A stretch of DNA of 64,000 nt, taken from assembly GCA_002698995.1 (NCBI GenBank), contig PAAX01000014.1, positions 124,001 to 188,000 of the forward strand. Direction: 5' to 3'. Shown here one piece after another: positions 8,746-16,930 of this stretch. Position 1 is the stretch's first letter, and each line of letters opens with the position of its first letter. This stretch comes from Ignavibacteriota bacterium. GTDB taxonomy: Bacteria > Bacteroidota > Ignavibacteria > Ignavibacteriales > Melioribacteraceae. Below the pieces are notes generated by a model. The model had not been told where the DNA came from and made no database searches. It was given only the letters and a program-made list of their open reading frames with translations. A program made the translations under genes and the position numbers.

Positions 8746-9084
8746 TTATGTGCTTGTTGCAAACTCTGAGGTAAGAAAATCTCTTTCTTTAATTAATGGA
8801 AGAAATAAAGATGGAAGAAGTTCCGATTTATGCTTTCTGTGAGATTCAATATTTACATCGGGTACATCTAAAAAGGAAATTAGTTTAATTATAGGTAAAC
8901 GTTCGTGAGTGGACGAAGTAAAAAAGTTTATGTCCTTTGATTGATAACTGCTTATCCAGGTAAACTCCGAATTACCCGAGTTCTTGCTTGATAATAATTC
9001 ACAATAAGGATGAGTTACCGAACCGGCAATTAGAATTACTATTAAAAAAACTGCCGTAATTTTAAGGTTTTTTTTCAAGTACAA
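8746..9084 (-). CDS. Small exported hypothetical protein
   Basis: 112 residues: signal-like N-terminus (KKNLKITAVFLIVILIAGSV), two nearby features PYCELLSSKN and HRKHKSELL, and otherwise no recognisable domain. Cys28 is not in a lipobox. The only in-frame start is TTG at 9084; upstream codons contain no ATG or GTG. It pairs with the 40-residue membrane protein gene 53 bp downstream. Function unknown. Confidence 0.5.
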   Translation of the reverse strand: MYLKKNLKITAVFLIVILIAGSVTHPYCELLSSKNSGNSEFTWISSYQSKDINFFTSSTHERLPIIKLISFLDVPDVNIESHRKHKSELLPSLFLPLIKERDFLTSEFATST

Positions 9085-9149
9085 ATGCTCAAAAATTTCA
9101 TATGAATAATTATACTAAAAAAGAGAAATTATCAATTACAAATTTTCTC

Positions 9150-9767
9150 TTATATGTATTTGATAAATTTATTTTCCTCTTTTCTCTCGTAACCAGATTT
9201 AAGCAAATACTTTTGATGATCAGGTTGAGAACTCTCAACTATTAAATTTTTGTATCCTTTACCTCTTAAATAATCTCCTTCAGAAGAATAAAAATATTTT
9301 GACAGACTGAAATCACGGTAATCGGGAATTGCATAATCAAGTTTAATTTCAATTGTATCATCCGAAATCTTATTGTAAATAAATAAACCGGCCGGAATCA
9401 TATTTCTAAGAATGAAAACAAATTTCGATTCAATTAATTCTTCCTTATTAAAATCCGGGAAAAACTTTGAAATGTCTTTTTTGTAAAAATCTAAAAACCT
9501 TTGTAAATAAAAACTATGCTTCGGATCTATTTCAACAATTGAGAAATAATCCTTTTTTGTGTAGATAGTTATTAAATAATATACATCAACCATTGAGATA
9601 AAACTGTTCAAAATCATTACAGGATAAGCACCAATTATACCGCCGTATATTGCAAAAGTAGAAGCGCCGAAAAGGTTAATCCATCTTAGTTTAACAATGT
9701 TACTCATCATTAATGAAACAGCGATTAAAAAAGAACCGACATAACCAAAAACTTCGATAAAACTCAT
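9150..9767 (-). CDS. YgjV-like membrane domain with GNAT-like C-terminal half
   Basis: 205 residues from the ATG at 9767, chosen because AGGA lies 13 bp upstream; the open frame continues to 9815. Residues 1-70 contain 3 hydrophobic helices (VFGYVGSFLIAVSLMMSN, WINLFGASTFAIYGGIIG, YPVMILNSFISMVDVYYL), matching the YgjV inner-membrane family. The rest is soluble and resembles a GNAT acetyltransferase C-terminal half, with RGKGYKNLIVESSQPDHQKYLLKSGYERKEENKFIKYI giving the usual beta4-helix3-beta5 pattern. The acetyl-CoA loop (Q/RxxGxG/A) is poorly conserved, so catalysis is uncertain. Confidence 0.65.
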   Translation of the reverse strand: MSFIEVFGYVGSFLIAVSLMMSNIVKLRWINLFGASTFAIYGGIIGAYPVMILNSFISMVDVYYLITIYTKKDYFSIVEIDPKHSFYLQRFLDFYKKDISKFFPDFNKEELIESKFVFILRNMIPAGLFIYNKISDDTIEIKLDYAIPDYRDFSLSKYFYSSEGDYLRGKGYKNLIVESSQPDHQKYLLKSGYERKEENKFIKYI

Positions 9768-9880
9768 AATATTTATTCCTAAAAATAAAATTAATTTTTT
9801 AATAATCGGACACAAGAACTTTTATTATATTAAAGCGTCTTTATCCGGGTGCAAATTTACATTTAAAAGGAGAAAGAAAA

Positions 9881-10861
9881 ATGAAAAGAAGCATAAAAAT
9901 TGCCGGAATAATTTTTGGCGGCTTAGCTCTGTTAATAATTGCAGTAATAACTTATATAAATGTTGCATTTCCCAATGTTGATTCCCCTAAAAATATAACT
10001 GTTGAAATTACTCCCGAACGATTGGAAAGAGGAAAATATTTGGCTAATCATGTTTCTGTCTGTATGGACTGTCATTCGGAAAGAGACTGGAGTAAGTTTT
10101 CGGGTCCAATTAAGCCGGGAACATTTGGCAAAGGGGGAGATAGATTTGATCATTCAATGGGATTTCCGGGAATTGTTTACGCAAAAAATATAACTCCGGC
10201 TTCTTTATCAAATTGGAGTGACGGAGAAATTTTAAGAGCGATTACAATGGGCGTAACAAAGGAAAATGATCCTCTATTTCCAATAATGCCTTATTATTCA
10301 TATAACAATTTAACAGAAGAAGATGCTTATTCTATTATAGCTTACATAAAAACACTACAACCTATTGAAAGCAGTTTCCCCAGTGCCGACTTGGATTTCC
10401 CCCTAAATTTTTTGGTTAGAACAATGCCTATTAAAACTTACGAACCATCAAAAACGGTTAACAAAAATAATAAATTAGAATATGGTAAATATTTAGTAAG
10501 TATTGCCGGCTGTGCAGACTGCCACACTCCAACCGAAAAAGGTGAACCAATTCCAAATATGGATTTAGCCGGAGGAAATGAATATCATTTGCCTGGAGGA
10601 ATTTTAAGAGCAGTTAATATTACTCCGCATGAAACCAGTGGAATTGGAAGCTGGACTGAAGAAGCTTTTATCCAAAGATTTAAAATGTATGATCCAGACA
10701 GCACAGATTACATTGCAACAAATATAAATGACTTTAATTCTATAATGCCTTGGACAATGTACGCCGGTATGACCGAAGAAGATTTAAGTGCAATCTACAC
10801 TTACTTAATGAGCACAAAACCAATTGCAAATTCTGTAGCAAGATGGGAACCTAAAAAGTAG
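9881..10861 (+). CDS. Di-haem cytochrome c family protein
   Basis: 326 residues. An N-terminal membrane anchor or signal (residues 7-28) is followed by two haem-binding motifs, CMDCH (about 61) and CADCH (about 211), each opening one cytochrome c domain. Met residues in the two copies of a PIMPYYSYNNLTEEDAYSI / IMPWTMYAGMTEEDLSAIY segment are likely axial ligands. The duplication suggests two class-I domains, as in cytochromes that accept electrons from alcohol or sorbitol dehydrogenases. It is periplasmic and probably membrane-attached. There is a good AGGAG site. No dehydrogenase is adjacent, so its electron donor is unknown. Confidence 0.85.
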   Translation: MKRSIKIAGIIFGGLALLIIAVITYINVAFPNVDSPKNITVEITPERLERGKYLANHVSVCMDCHSERDWSKFSGPIKPGTFGKGGDRFDHSMGFPGIVYAKNITPASLSNWSDGEILRAITMGVTKENDPLFPIMPYYSYNNLTEEDAYSIIAYIKTLQPIESSFPSADLDFPLNFLVRTMPIKTYEPSKTVNKNNKLEYGKYLVSIAGCADCHTPTEKGEPIPNMDLAGGNEYHLPGGILRAVNITPHETSGIGSWTEEAFIQRFKMYDPDSTDYIATNINDFNSIMPWTMYAGMTEEDLSAIYTYLMSTKPIANSVARWEPKK

Positions 10862-10890
10862 TTTATTCAGATTCTTCTTGGCTGGTAACA

Positions 10891-11217
10891 ACGGTTGCCT
10901 TGTCATTCTCAAGGGAACAAAATGTAGCGAAGAGTCTTAAACTTAGTCGACTAGGAGAGATCGGTATTCTCAACAAAATGCGTCTCGAAACCGGTATGAC
11001 ATGAGCTAAATTGTCATTTCGGTTGAGTACGTTTTTTGTATTCATCCCGGAATCTCAAACTCGGTTAGAATCAAATTATCCGTTTAGTTTCTTTGTCGAT
11101 TACGATCCTCAGAATTACAAGTGATCGTCTTCTCATTCCGAACAGAGTGAAGTGAAGAATCTTGAACCTTTAAAATAAAGATGCCAGTATTCCAGAAATC
11201 GGAAACCGGTATGACAA
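10891..11217. repeat. Degenerate array of palindromic 'GTCATTCCGG' elements
   Basis: This stretch between the cytochrome and glyQS holds no gene. It contains eroded pieces of the same kind of element seen at 16438-17203: TTGTCATTCTC near 10898, GAGATCGGTATTCTC, CGAAACCGGTATGACA near 10986, TTGTCATTTCGGTTGAG near 11010, TCCCGGAATCTC near 11046, TCATTCCGAACAGAGTGAAG near 11134, and a terminal AAACCGGTATGACA near 11204. Alternating orientation and local CCGG symmetry suggest old REP-like units. A 60-codon reading frame here (10863-11045, minus) is repeat-derived and is not annotated. Confidence 0.55.
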
Positions 11218-11268
11218 AAATATTTGAATGAAAGCATATCTGAATCTTAAGAATTTTCTATAAGAAAA

Positions 11269-12759
11269 CTATTTTAGTTTTTTCAATAAGTATGTCAGCA
11301 GTTCATCTTGAGATACTCTTTCTTGTTCCATAGTATCTCTATTTCTAACTGTAACTGCATTATCTTCCAAAGTTTGATGATCAATTGTAATACAGAACGG
11401 TGTACCGATTTCATCTTGTCTTCTGTATCTTCTTCCTACAGCTCCTTTGTCATCATAAAATACTCTTAAATAAGGACGAAGTTCGGCTTCAATTTTTCTT
11501 GATACTTCCGGAATTCCATCCTTATTAACCAAAGGAAAAATTGCAGCTTTTATCGGTGCAAGCTTTGGATGAAACTTTAACACTACTCTTGTTTCATTAT
11601 TAACTTCTTCTTCATTATAAGCATCAACTAAAAATGCCATGAATGAACGGCTTGCTCCGGCAGATGTTTCAATTATGTAAGGGACAAATTTTTCTTTTGA
11701 TGCTTCATCAAAATACTGCTGAGATTTACCGGAGTATTCCTGATGTCTCCCTAAATCAAAATCAGTTCTGTTATGAATTCCCTCAATCTCACCCCAGCCG
11801 AATGGAAATTCATATTCAATATCTGTTGCTTCTTTTGCGTAATGTGCAAGTTTATCTTCTGGATGATCATGATATCTCAATTTATCCGGCGTCATTCCTA
11901 AATCTTTAAACCACTGAAGTCTTTTAGCTTTCCAGTCATCATAATGCTTTTTATCATCTTCCGGTTTAACGAAATACTGCATTTCCATTTGTTCAAATTC
12001 ACGGGTTCTGAATAAGAAATTTTTAGTGTTTATTTCATTACGGAAAGCTTTGCCAATCTGAGCAATACCAAAAGGAAGTTTTTGTCTGCTTGAATTAAGA
12101 ACATTTAAAAAGTTAACAAAAATTCCCTGTGCGGTTTCCGGTCTTAAGTAAATTGCATTTTTAGTGTCTTCAACCGGACCCAAAAATGTTTTGAACATCA
12201 AATTGAATTTGCGCGGTTTTGTAAATGATTCTTTTGTTCCGCATTGAGGACAGTTTAATTGGAGCAGCAAATCATAAGCAAGTTCTTCATTTTCTAAAAA
12301 CTTTTCGAACTTATCTTCTTTTTCATCAACTGTTTTTATTAGTTCATCAATTTTATCTTTTTTATCTTGATTAGCTTCTACAAATGCTTCAAACGCTTTT
12401 TCTTTCTTCTTTTCGTTTAACTGTTCTGCCAAAGTATCAACACGGAATCTTGCTTTACACTGCTTGCAGTCTATCATAGGATCGGTAAAATTTTCAACGT
12501 GACCAGAAGCTTCCCAAACTCTTGGATGCATCAAGATTGCAGCATCCAATCCTTCAACATCTTCGCGGTAAGTCATAAACTTCCACCATTCTTCTTTGAT
12601 GTTTTTAAGAAGTTCAACTCCTAATGGACCGTAATCCCAGCATCCGTTCAATCCACCATAAATTTCACTCGATTGAAAAACAAATCCTCTTCTTTTAGCC
12701 AAAGAAACAATTTTTTCAATTACATCATTTTTATTCTGCTGTGCGATGATAAACCTCAC
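11269..12759 (-). CDS. glyQS: Glycyl-tRNA synthetase, dimeric type
   Basis: 496 residues of the alpha2-type class II enzyme. Motif 1 region (IYGGLNGCWDYGPLGVELLKNI), motif 2 (FRNEINTKNFLFRTREFEQMEMQYF) and motif 3 (ETSAGASRSFMAFLVDAY) are all present. A zinc-like quartet is seen as CKQCKARF and CPQCGTKES. The C-terminal anticodon-binding domain starts near KFHPKLAPIKAAIFPL. It charges tRNA-Gly in the cytoplasm. GTG at 12759 is the only start that leaves the conserved AQQNKNDVIEKIVSLAKRRGF segment intact; no strong ribosome site is visible. Confidence 0.95.
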   Translation of the reverse strand: MRFIIAQQNKNDVIEKIVSLAKRRGFVFQSSEIYGGLNGCWDYGPLGVELLKNIKEEWWKFMTYREDVEGLDAAILMHPRVWEASGHVENFTDPMIDCKQCKARFRVDTLAEQLNEKKKEKAFEAFVEANQDKKDKIDELIKTVDEKEDKFEKFLENEELAYDLLLQLNCPQCGTKESFTKPRKFNLMFKTFLGPVEDTKNAIYLRPETAQGIFVNFLNVLNSSRQKLPFGIAQIGKAFRNEINTKNFLFRTREFEQMEMQYFVKPEDDKKHYDDWKAKRLQWFKDLGMTPDKLRYHDHPEDKLAHYAKEATDIEYEFPFGWGEIEGIHNRTDFDLGRHQEYSGKSQQYFDEASKEKFVPYIIETSAGASRSFMAFLVDAYNEEEVNNETRVVLKFHPKLAPIKAAIFPLVNKDGIPEVSRKIEAELRPYLRVFYDDKGAVGRRYRRQDEIGTPFCITIDHQTLEDNAVTVRNRDTMEQERVSQDELLTYLLKKLK

Positions 12760-12914
12760 TATTTTTATTTACGAACTGCAAATATAAAGAAATTTGAGGA
12801 ATTGAAAATTTTGTTGGATTTAATTATTTCAACAACAAAAATTGTATTGAAATATTAATTACTTTTTTCTACATTTTGTGTGCTTTATAGGCATACGGAT
12901 TATAAAATAGAAAA

Positions 12915-13190
12915 ATGAAATATTTTGATTGGGACGTTAAAAAGAATGAGATATTGAGAGAAACCAGAAACATCTCTTTTGAAGAAATTGTTTTTGCAAT
13001 TGCAAATGATAAATTATTAGATATTCTCGAACATCCCAATACTGAAAAATATCCGAATCAAAAATTGTTTATTGTTGAAATTTCCGATTATGCTTATGTA
13101 GTTCCATTTATTGAAGATGAGGAAAAATATTTTCTGAAAACAATTTATCCGAGTAGAGAAGCAACTAAAAAATATTTAAACATTGAGTAA
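12915..13190 (+). CDS. BrnT-like (DUF497) toxin of a type II TA module
   Basis: 91 residues. The DUF497 signature is visible: FDWDVKKNEILRETRNISFEEIVFAI at the start (usually FEWDxxKxxxNxxKHGISFEEA), then a beta sheet with KLFIVEISDYAYVVPFIEDEEKYFLKTIYPSREATKKYL. BrnT toxins are RNases of RelE-like fold that inhibit translation. The canonical KHG is changed to RN here, so the subtype diverges. The antitoxin candidate starts 4 bp downstream. Confidence 0.7.
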   Translation: MKYFDWDVKKNEILRETRNISFEEIVFAIANDKLLDILEHPNTEKYPNQKLFIVEISDYAYVVPFIEDEEKYFLKTIYPSREATKKYLNIE

Positions 13191-13194
13191 AAAC

Positions 13195-13461
13195 ATGAAA
13201 TACTTAAACAAAGAAGAAAAAGATATTATCGAGTCATTCAATAAAAATGAATGGAAGTCTACAAAAAACAAAGGTAAGACGGAATATGTAGAAGCCGCAA
13301 AGCAGAGCTTGGCAAAAAGTAAAAGAATAAATATTAGACTTACTGCTCAAGATTTTTATGCTATTCAAACTAAAGCTATAGAGGAGGGAATTCCTTACCA
13401 AACTCTTATTTCTTCTCTTATTCACAAATACAACAATGGGAAAATTAAATTTACTTCTTAA
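13195..13461 (+). CDS. BrnA/CopG-like ribbon-helix-helix antitoxin
   Basis: 88 residues from the ATG at 13195 (4 bp after the toxin stop); a TTG at 13183 overlaps the toxin stop and is less likely. The C-terminal half, SKRINIRLTAQDFYAIQTKAIEEGIPYQTLISSLIHKYNNG, is a ribbon-helix-helix motif as in BrnA/CopG antitoxins that bind DNA and neutralise the partner. The N-terminal half is a charged toxin-binding region. The toxin-first gene order is the same as in brnTA modules. Confidence 0.7.
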   Translation: MKYLNKEEKDIIESFNKNEWKSTKNKGKTEYVEAAKQSLAKSKRINIRLTAQDFYAIQTKAIEEGIPYQTLISSLIHKYNNGKIKFTS

Positions 13462-13519
13462 CTAATTTTTAATATCTAATTTACTCCCTCAATTTCTAAG
13501 AATGTGGATAGCTTTAGAG

Positions 13520-14065
13520 CTAAAATACTAATTTAATTCCAATACTGAACATATCATTTAATTTGTATAGCTCACCAAACTTTGAATCTTTTGAATAAGT
13601 TTTCGTAATTGGAATTTGATATGCGCCTTCAAGAAATAGCTTTTTAGAAATTCTAATTCCTCCACCAAGTGAGCTTATAATTATTGTTTTGCCTACATCA
13701 TAAGGTGCACTTGGAATATTTAAATGCGCATAAATACCAGGTTTCAGATAAAACTTTTCATGTAAGTAGTTTGTGGAGTAATAAAATCCTAAATCGAAAC
13801 CACCGTATCCTTGTGATCCTGATATATAACCAATCTCTCCAATTGCTGCTGCATATTTGTTAAAATCTGCTGTTAAATCTATATTGAATGAATATGCTGT
13901 TACACTATTATCTTTTTCACGAGTTATAGGTTCAATTCCAGGACCAAAAATTGTTGTAGAAGTAGTTTCAATGCTTACAAATTTTATAGAAAAGTTAGCT
14001 CCAACTTTAAAACTTTGGGACTGTGAAACTGTTACAAAAAATAAAAGCAGTATTATTCTTTTCAT
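13520..14065 (-). CDS. Small outer-membrane beta-barrel-like protein
   Basis: 181 residues. The signal peptide MKRIILLLFFVTVSQS is followed by alternating amphipathic strands (SFKVGANFSIKFVSIET, VTAYSFNIDLTADFNKYAAAIGEIGYISG, YQIPITKTY) and ends in a Phe (SIGIKLVF), a hallmark of outer-membrane barrels. The ribosome site (AGGAG) lies inside the end of the preceding lipoprotein gene, 7 bp separate the two, and translation is probably coupled. The function is unknown. Confidence 0.65.
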   Translation of the reverse strand: MKRIILLLFFVTVSQSQSFKVGANFSIKFVSIETTSTTIFGPGIEPITREKDNSVTAYSFNIDLTADFNKYAAAIGEIGYISGSQGYGGFDLGFYYSTNYLHEKFYLKPGIYAHLNIPSAPYDVGKTIIISSLGGGIRISKKLFLEGAYQIPITKTYSKDSKFGELYKLNDMFSIGIKLVF

Positions 14066-14072
14066 TTAATCT

Positions 14073-15008
14073 TTACTCCTGATTATAAGTCAAAGTTCTA
14101 AACTCTTGCAAAGGCACAGTTTCATAATATTCCCAATTATCATCTATACTACAATCTCTCGAATAGCACCTAAATTCTACCCTGTAGCGTCTTTCTTTCT
14201 TAACCAACCAATTCGTTTTCCATGCTTTATCTGCAAAATCAGGTAAATATTCATCTATATTTCCAGAATTTGGAGTAAACATCCAAAACTGAGTTAGTCC
14301 CAGGTTATTCGCATGACCTAGTAAATCATAAAATTCTCCAAAGTCATCATCAATAATTATCCAATTTCCCTTGACCCTAGCAGGACCATAAGCATTTAAC
14401 CAAGAAGTCCAATAGCTTCTTTGATCTCCCTCATATTCATCACACATAAAAAATGTATTTGTAGTTCTATTTTTTACCCATTGATAAATTTGAATTGCAC
14501 TAGTACTATACCCCCCAATTAAAATTGGTGATATATTACCTGATTGTTTTACGTAATTAGCAAAGTCAACCAATTCATCTGGAGAATATCTTACTTTTTC
14601 TATAGGTTCATCAATATAGTATTGTCCAAGTTGTCCAAAAATAACATCAAGAAAATGATATGCATCTAAATGATTGTTTGGTATAATTCCCATTATATTA
14701 GATCTTAAATACCCACTATTAATTGCCGTCGCTAACTGGTCGCCATATTGTACACTAATCATACTAAACCCATACTTGTTCTTTGCAAGTGAATAGTAAT
14801 AGGAATCATGTGGAAGCCATATACCTAATTTTTTATTTGAGACAGGAATATAATTTTCAACCTCCCAATAATATGTATATTTAACTAGATAGCTTAAGGC
14901 AAGTGGTTTAATCTCTTTTTTTAGACATGTTATTTCTGAATTAATTTTTGCTTCATTCTCTGTTATATTATCACAACTTATTAAGAGCGATATTATAACA
15001 ACAAGCAT
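14073..15008 (-). CDS. Hypothetical lipoprotein, start possibly set by a G/C-tract frameshift
   Basis: 311 residues from the ATG at 15008. The first 12 residues (MLVVIISLLISC) carry a lipobox but no basic n-region, and no ribosome site precedes the ATG. A better start is the ATG at 15079, but it reads out of frame because of a seven-base C tract (minus strand; 15057-15063 on plus). One more C would give a 36-residue signal with a Lys/Arg-rich n-region (MKTKNTPPSFFK...ILRII) joined to the lipobox. The mature part contains ILIGGYSTSAIQIYQWV and DDDFGEFYDLLGHANNLGLTQFW. It resembles a TIM-barrel glycoside-hydrolase-like pattern only loosely; no family recognised. Confidence 0.6.
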   Translation of the reverse strand: MLVVIISLLISCDNITENEAKINSEITCLKKEIKPLALSYLVKYTYYWEVENYIPVSNKKLGIWLPHDSYYYSLAKNKYGFSMISVQYGDQLATAINSGYLRSNIMGIIPNNHLDAYHFLDVIFGQLGQYYIDEPIEKVRYSPDELVDFANYVKQSGNISPILIGGYSTSAIQIYQWVKNRTTNTFFMCDEYEGDQRSYWTSWLNAYGPARVKGNWIIIDDDFGEFYDLLGHANNLGLTQFWMFTPNSGNIDEYLPDFADKAWKTNWLVKKERRYRVEFRCYSRDCSIDDNWEYYETVPLQEFRTLTYNQE

Positions 15009-15056
15009 GATAATTCGTAAAATTTTTAGATTGGAAAAATTAGATTTGAAAAAAGA

Positions 15057-15063
15057 GGGGGGG
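15057..15063. repeat. Seven-G homopolymer (C tract on the coding strand)
   Basis: G7 in otherwise AT-rich DNA, between a candidate ATG (15079, minus) and the lipoprotein frame. Its length would decide which frame the downstream reading phase follows. It may be a phase-variation tract or an assembly artefact. Confidence 0.55.
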
Positions 15064-15272
15064 TGTTTTTTGTTTTCATTTATAGTCTCAAAAATTTAGA
15101 TTGATAAATAAACTACTTAATACGACAGCAATATCCAAAGTGGATTTCAAAATGTCAAGCTAAAAATTTGATTTGTTATTTATAAAAACTTTTGAGTTTA
15201 ATTCAGAAGAATGTCATTCGCAACAAAATTCTGCTATTGTACAAATCTATCATTTGAAATAATAACTATATT

Positions 15273-16403
15273 CTATTCTAATCTCTTTTTAAATCTCAAA
15301 GTGCTCATCGTTAAAATAGTAATTCCCATTAAAAATAGTATTGTTAACTGGGGCCACAATTCTGCAAATCCAATTCCCTTTAAAATTACTCCTCTTATAA
15401 TTGTGATAAAATATCTTAGAGGTATTGCATAAGTAATAAGTTGAATTATATCTGGCATATTTTCTATTGGGAATGCAAATCCGGAGAGATAAACCATCGG
15501 CATCATAACAACAAATATAGCAATCATCATAGCCTGCTGCTGAGTTTTAGATATTGTTGATACGAACAAACCCAACCCAAGTGTAGATAGAATAAAAACA
15601 AAACTTGATAAAAATAAAAATAAGAAACTTCCTCTAACAACAATTCCAAAAACTATAAACATTGCTCCCAGAGCCAGAATTATAGATATAATTCCAAGTA
15701 TAAAAAAGGGAACCAGTTTTCCCACTATCAACTGATATGGTTTAATCGGCGTTACAATTAATTGTTCAAGAGTTCCGATTTCTTTTTCTTTTACAACTGC
15801 AAGAGAGGTTAACAATGAAGTTACAATCATTAATAATAATCCAAATATAGCTGGAACCATATAGTTTCTTGTCTTCAGTTCTTGGTTATACCAAAATCTA
15901 GTTTCAATGTTTATGTTGTTTACCGGCTTAAGTTTTAATCCGATTTTTGCAAAGTTCTCTTCCATCATTTTTTGATTGAATCTATTTAGAACATTTTGAA
16001 TATAGCCGGCAGAAATGGATGCTGTATTTCCATCCGATCCATCAAATAATAACTGAACTTCGGCAGTCCTTTTTTGTTCAATCTCTTTTTCAAAATTATT
16101 AGGTATTACTATTGCGCAGATTATCTTTGCTTCATTCAGCAATTCCGTTACTTCATCATAATCTTTTGCTGCATAATCATAATTAAAGATTTCAACTGCG
16201 GTAAAATCTTCAATTAATTTTCTGCTTGTTACACTTTTATCTTGATCATAAAGAGCAATATGAACTTTCTCAACATCCATATTAGCAGCATATCCTAAAA
16301 ATATTAATTGAATGATTGGTGCTACTAATACAATCATCCGCATTTTAGGATCGCGCTTAAACTGAATAAATTCTTTTCTAATTATTTCTAGGATTGTTTT
16401 CAT
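15273..16403 (-). CDS. ABC-2 type efflux permease (YbhR/YhhJ-like), second copy
   Basis: 376 residues: a cytoplasmic N-terminal amphipathic segment (ILEIIRKEFIQFKRDPKMRMIVLVAPIIQLIFLGYAA), a large periplasmic loop of about 150 residues, and five C-terminal membrane helices with the ABC-2 signature VVKEKEIGTLEQLIVTPIKPYQLIVGK. It forms the export channel with an ATPase and a TolC duct. The paralogue at 17230-18363 has the same layout, so the complex is probably a heterodimeric permease. It is separated from its partner gene by a repeat block and GIY-YIG gene. Confidence 0.88.
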   Translation of the reverse strand: MKTILEIIRKEFIQFKRDPKMRMIVLVAPIIQLIFLGYAANMDVEKVHIALYDQDKSVTSRKLIEDFTAVEIFNYDYAAKDYDEVTELLNEAKIICAIVIPNNFEKEIEQKRTAEVQLLFDGSDGNTASISAGYIQNVLNRFNQKMMEENFAKIGLKLKPVNNINIETRFWYNQELKTRNYMVPAIFGLLLMIVTSLLTSLAVVKEKEIGTLEQLIVTPIKPYQLIVGKLVPFFILGIISIILALGAMFIVFGIVVRGSFLFLFLSSFVFILSTLGLGLFVSTISKTQQQAMMIAIFVVMMPMVYLSGFAFPIENMPDIIQLITYAIPLRYFITIIRGVILKGIGFAELWPQLTILFLMGITILTMSTLRFKKRLE

Positions 16404-16437
16404 TATTCTTCTTACACTTTTAATTGCTTTTATTAAT

Positions 16438-16617
16438 GAGATTCCGGCTCTTCATTTCGTTCCGGCCGGAATGACAAGTCCTTCTGTAATGCCGGTTTGT
16501 GAAGCAATACCTGCATCTCAAACATTTCTGCTTTGAGATTCCGGCATTTCACTTTGCTGAAGCCGGAATAACAAGTCCTTCTGTCATGCCGGTTTGCGGA
16601 TCAATACCGGCATCTCA
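16438..16617. repeat. 97-bp palindromic repeat array, left side
   Basis: Two consecutive units start with GAGATTCCGG at 16438 and 16535 (period 97 bp). Each unit holds two imperfect palindromes: GAGATTCCGGC...GCCGGAATRAC and a TGCCGGT...ACCGGCATCTC half. It is more GC-rich than the flanking DNA. It faces a similar array at 16931-17203 on the other side of the GIY-YIG gene. The adjoining 16404-16437 carries no gene. Confidence 0.8.
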
Positions 16618-16627
16618 AATCCTTTAT

Positions 16628-16909
16628 TCATAACTGCTCGTACAAATCATCCCAATAAGGATTTAACCCATTAATCATATTTTCTTTGTATTCACGCTTC
16701 CATTTTTTCATTCTCTTTTCTTGCCTTATTGCTTCCTCAATACTATTAGTTTCTTGAAACCAGACAAGCTTATTGCAGTTGTATGTTTTAGTGAAGCCAT
16801 CAATAATTTTTTCTTTGTGCTCATAAATTCTTCTTTTAAGATTGTTTGTGACTCCGATGTATAGAACCTTGTTGTTTATGTTTGTTAGTATGTAAACGTA
16901 ATAACTCAT
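16628..16909 (-). CDS. Small stand-alone GIY-YIG nuclease domain protein
   Basis: 93 residues from the ATG at 16909. The open frame continues to 17200, but that extra part is translated repeat DNA. The domain is complete: YYVYILTNINNKVLYIGVT supplies the GIY and YIG strands, LKRRIYEHKEK the basic helix, and the C-terminus is basic (KRMKKWKREYKENM). These single-domain UvrC-like proteins are nucleases of unknown role. The gene lies between two arrays of 97-bp palindromic repeats, interrupting an ABC efflux operon, which suggests a mobile unit (inference). A conserved metal-binding Glu could not be assigned with confidence. Confidence 0.85.
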   Translation of the reverse strand: MSYYVYILTNINNKVLYIGVTNNLKRRIYEHKEKIIDGFTKTYNCNKLVWFQETNSIEEAIRQEKRMKKWKREYKENMINGLNPYWDDLYEQL

Positions 16910-16930
16910 TTCTGCTTTTATGTTATTTTT

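Noticed and set aside
10863-11045. 60-codon open frame on the minus strand
   Set aside because: It is made of degraded palindromic repeat DNA; the translation has no protein-like pattern.
12673-12858. 61-codon frame on the plus strand
   Set aside because: It overlaps the well-supported glyQS start region and intergenic sequence and has no own signals.
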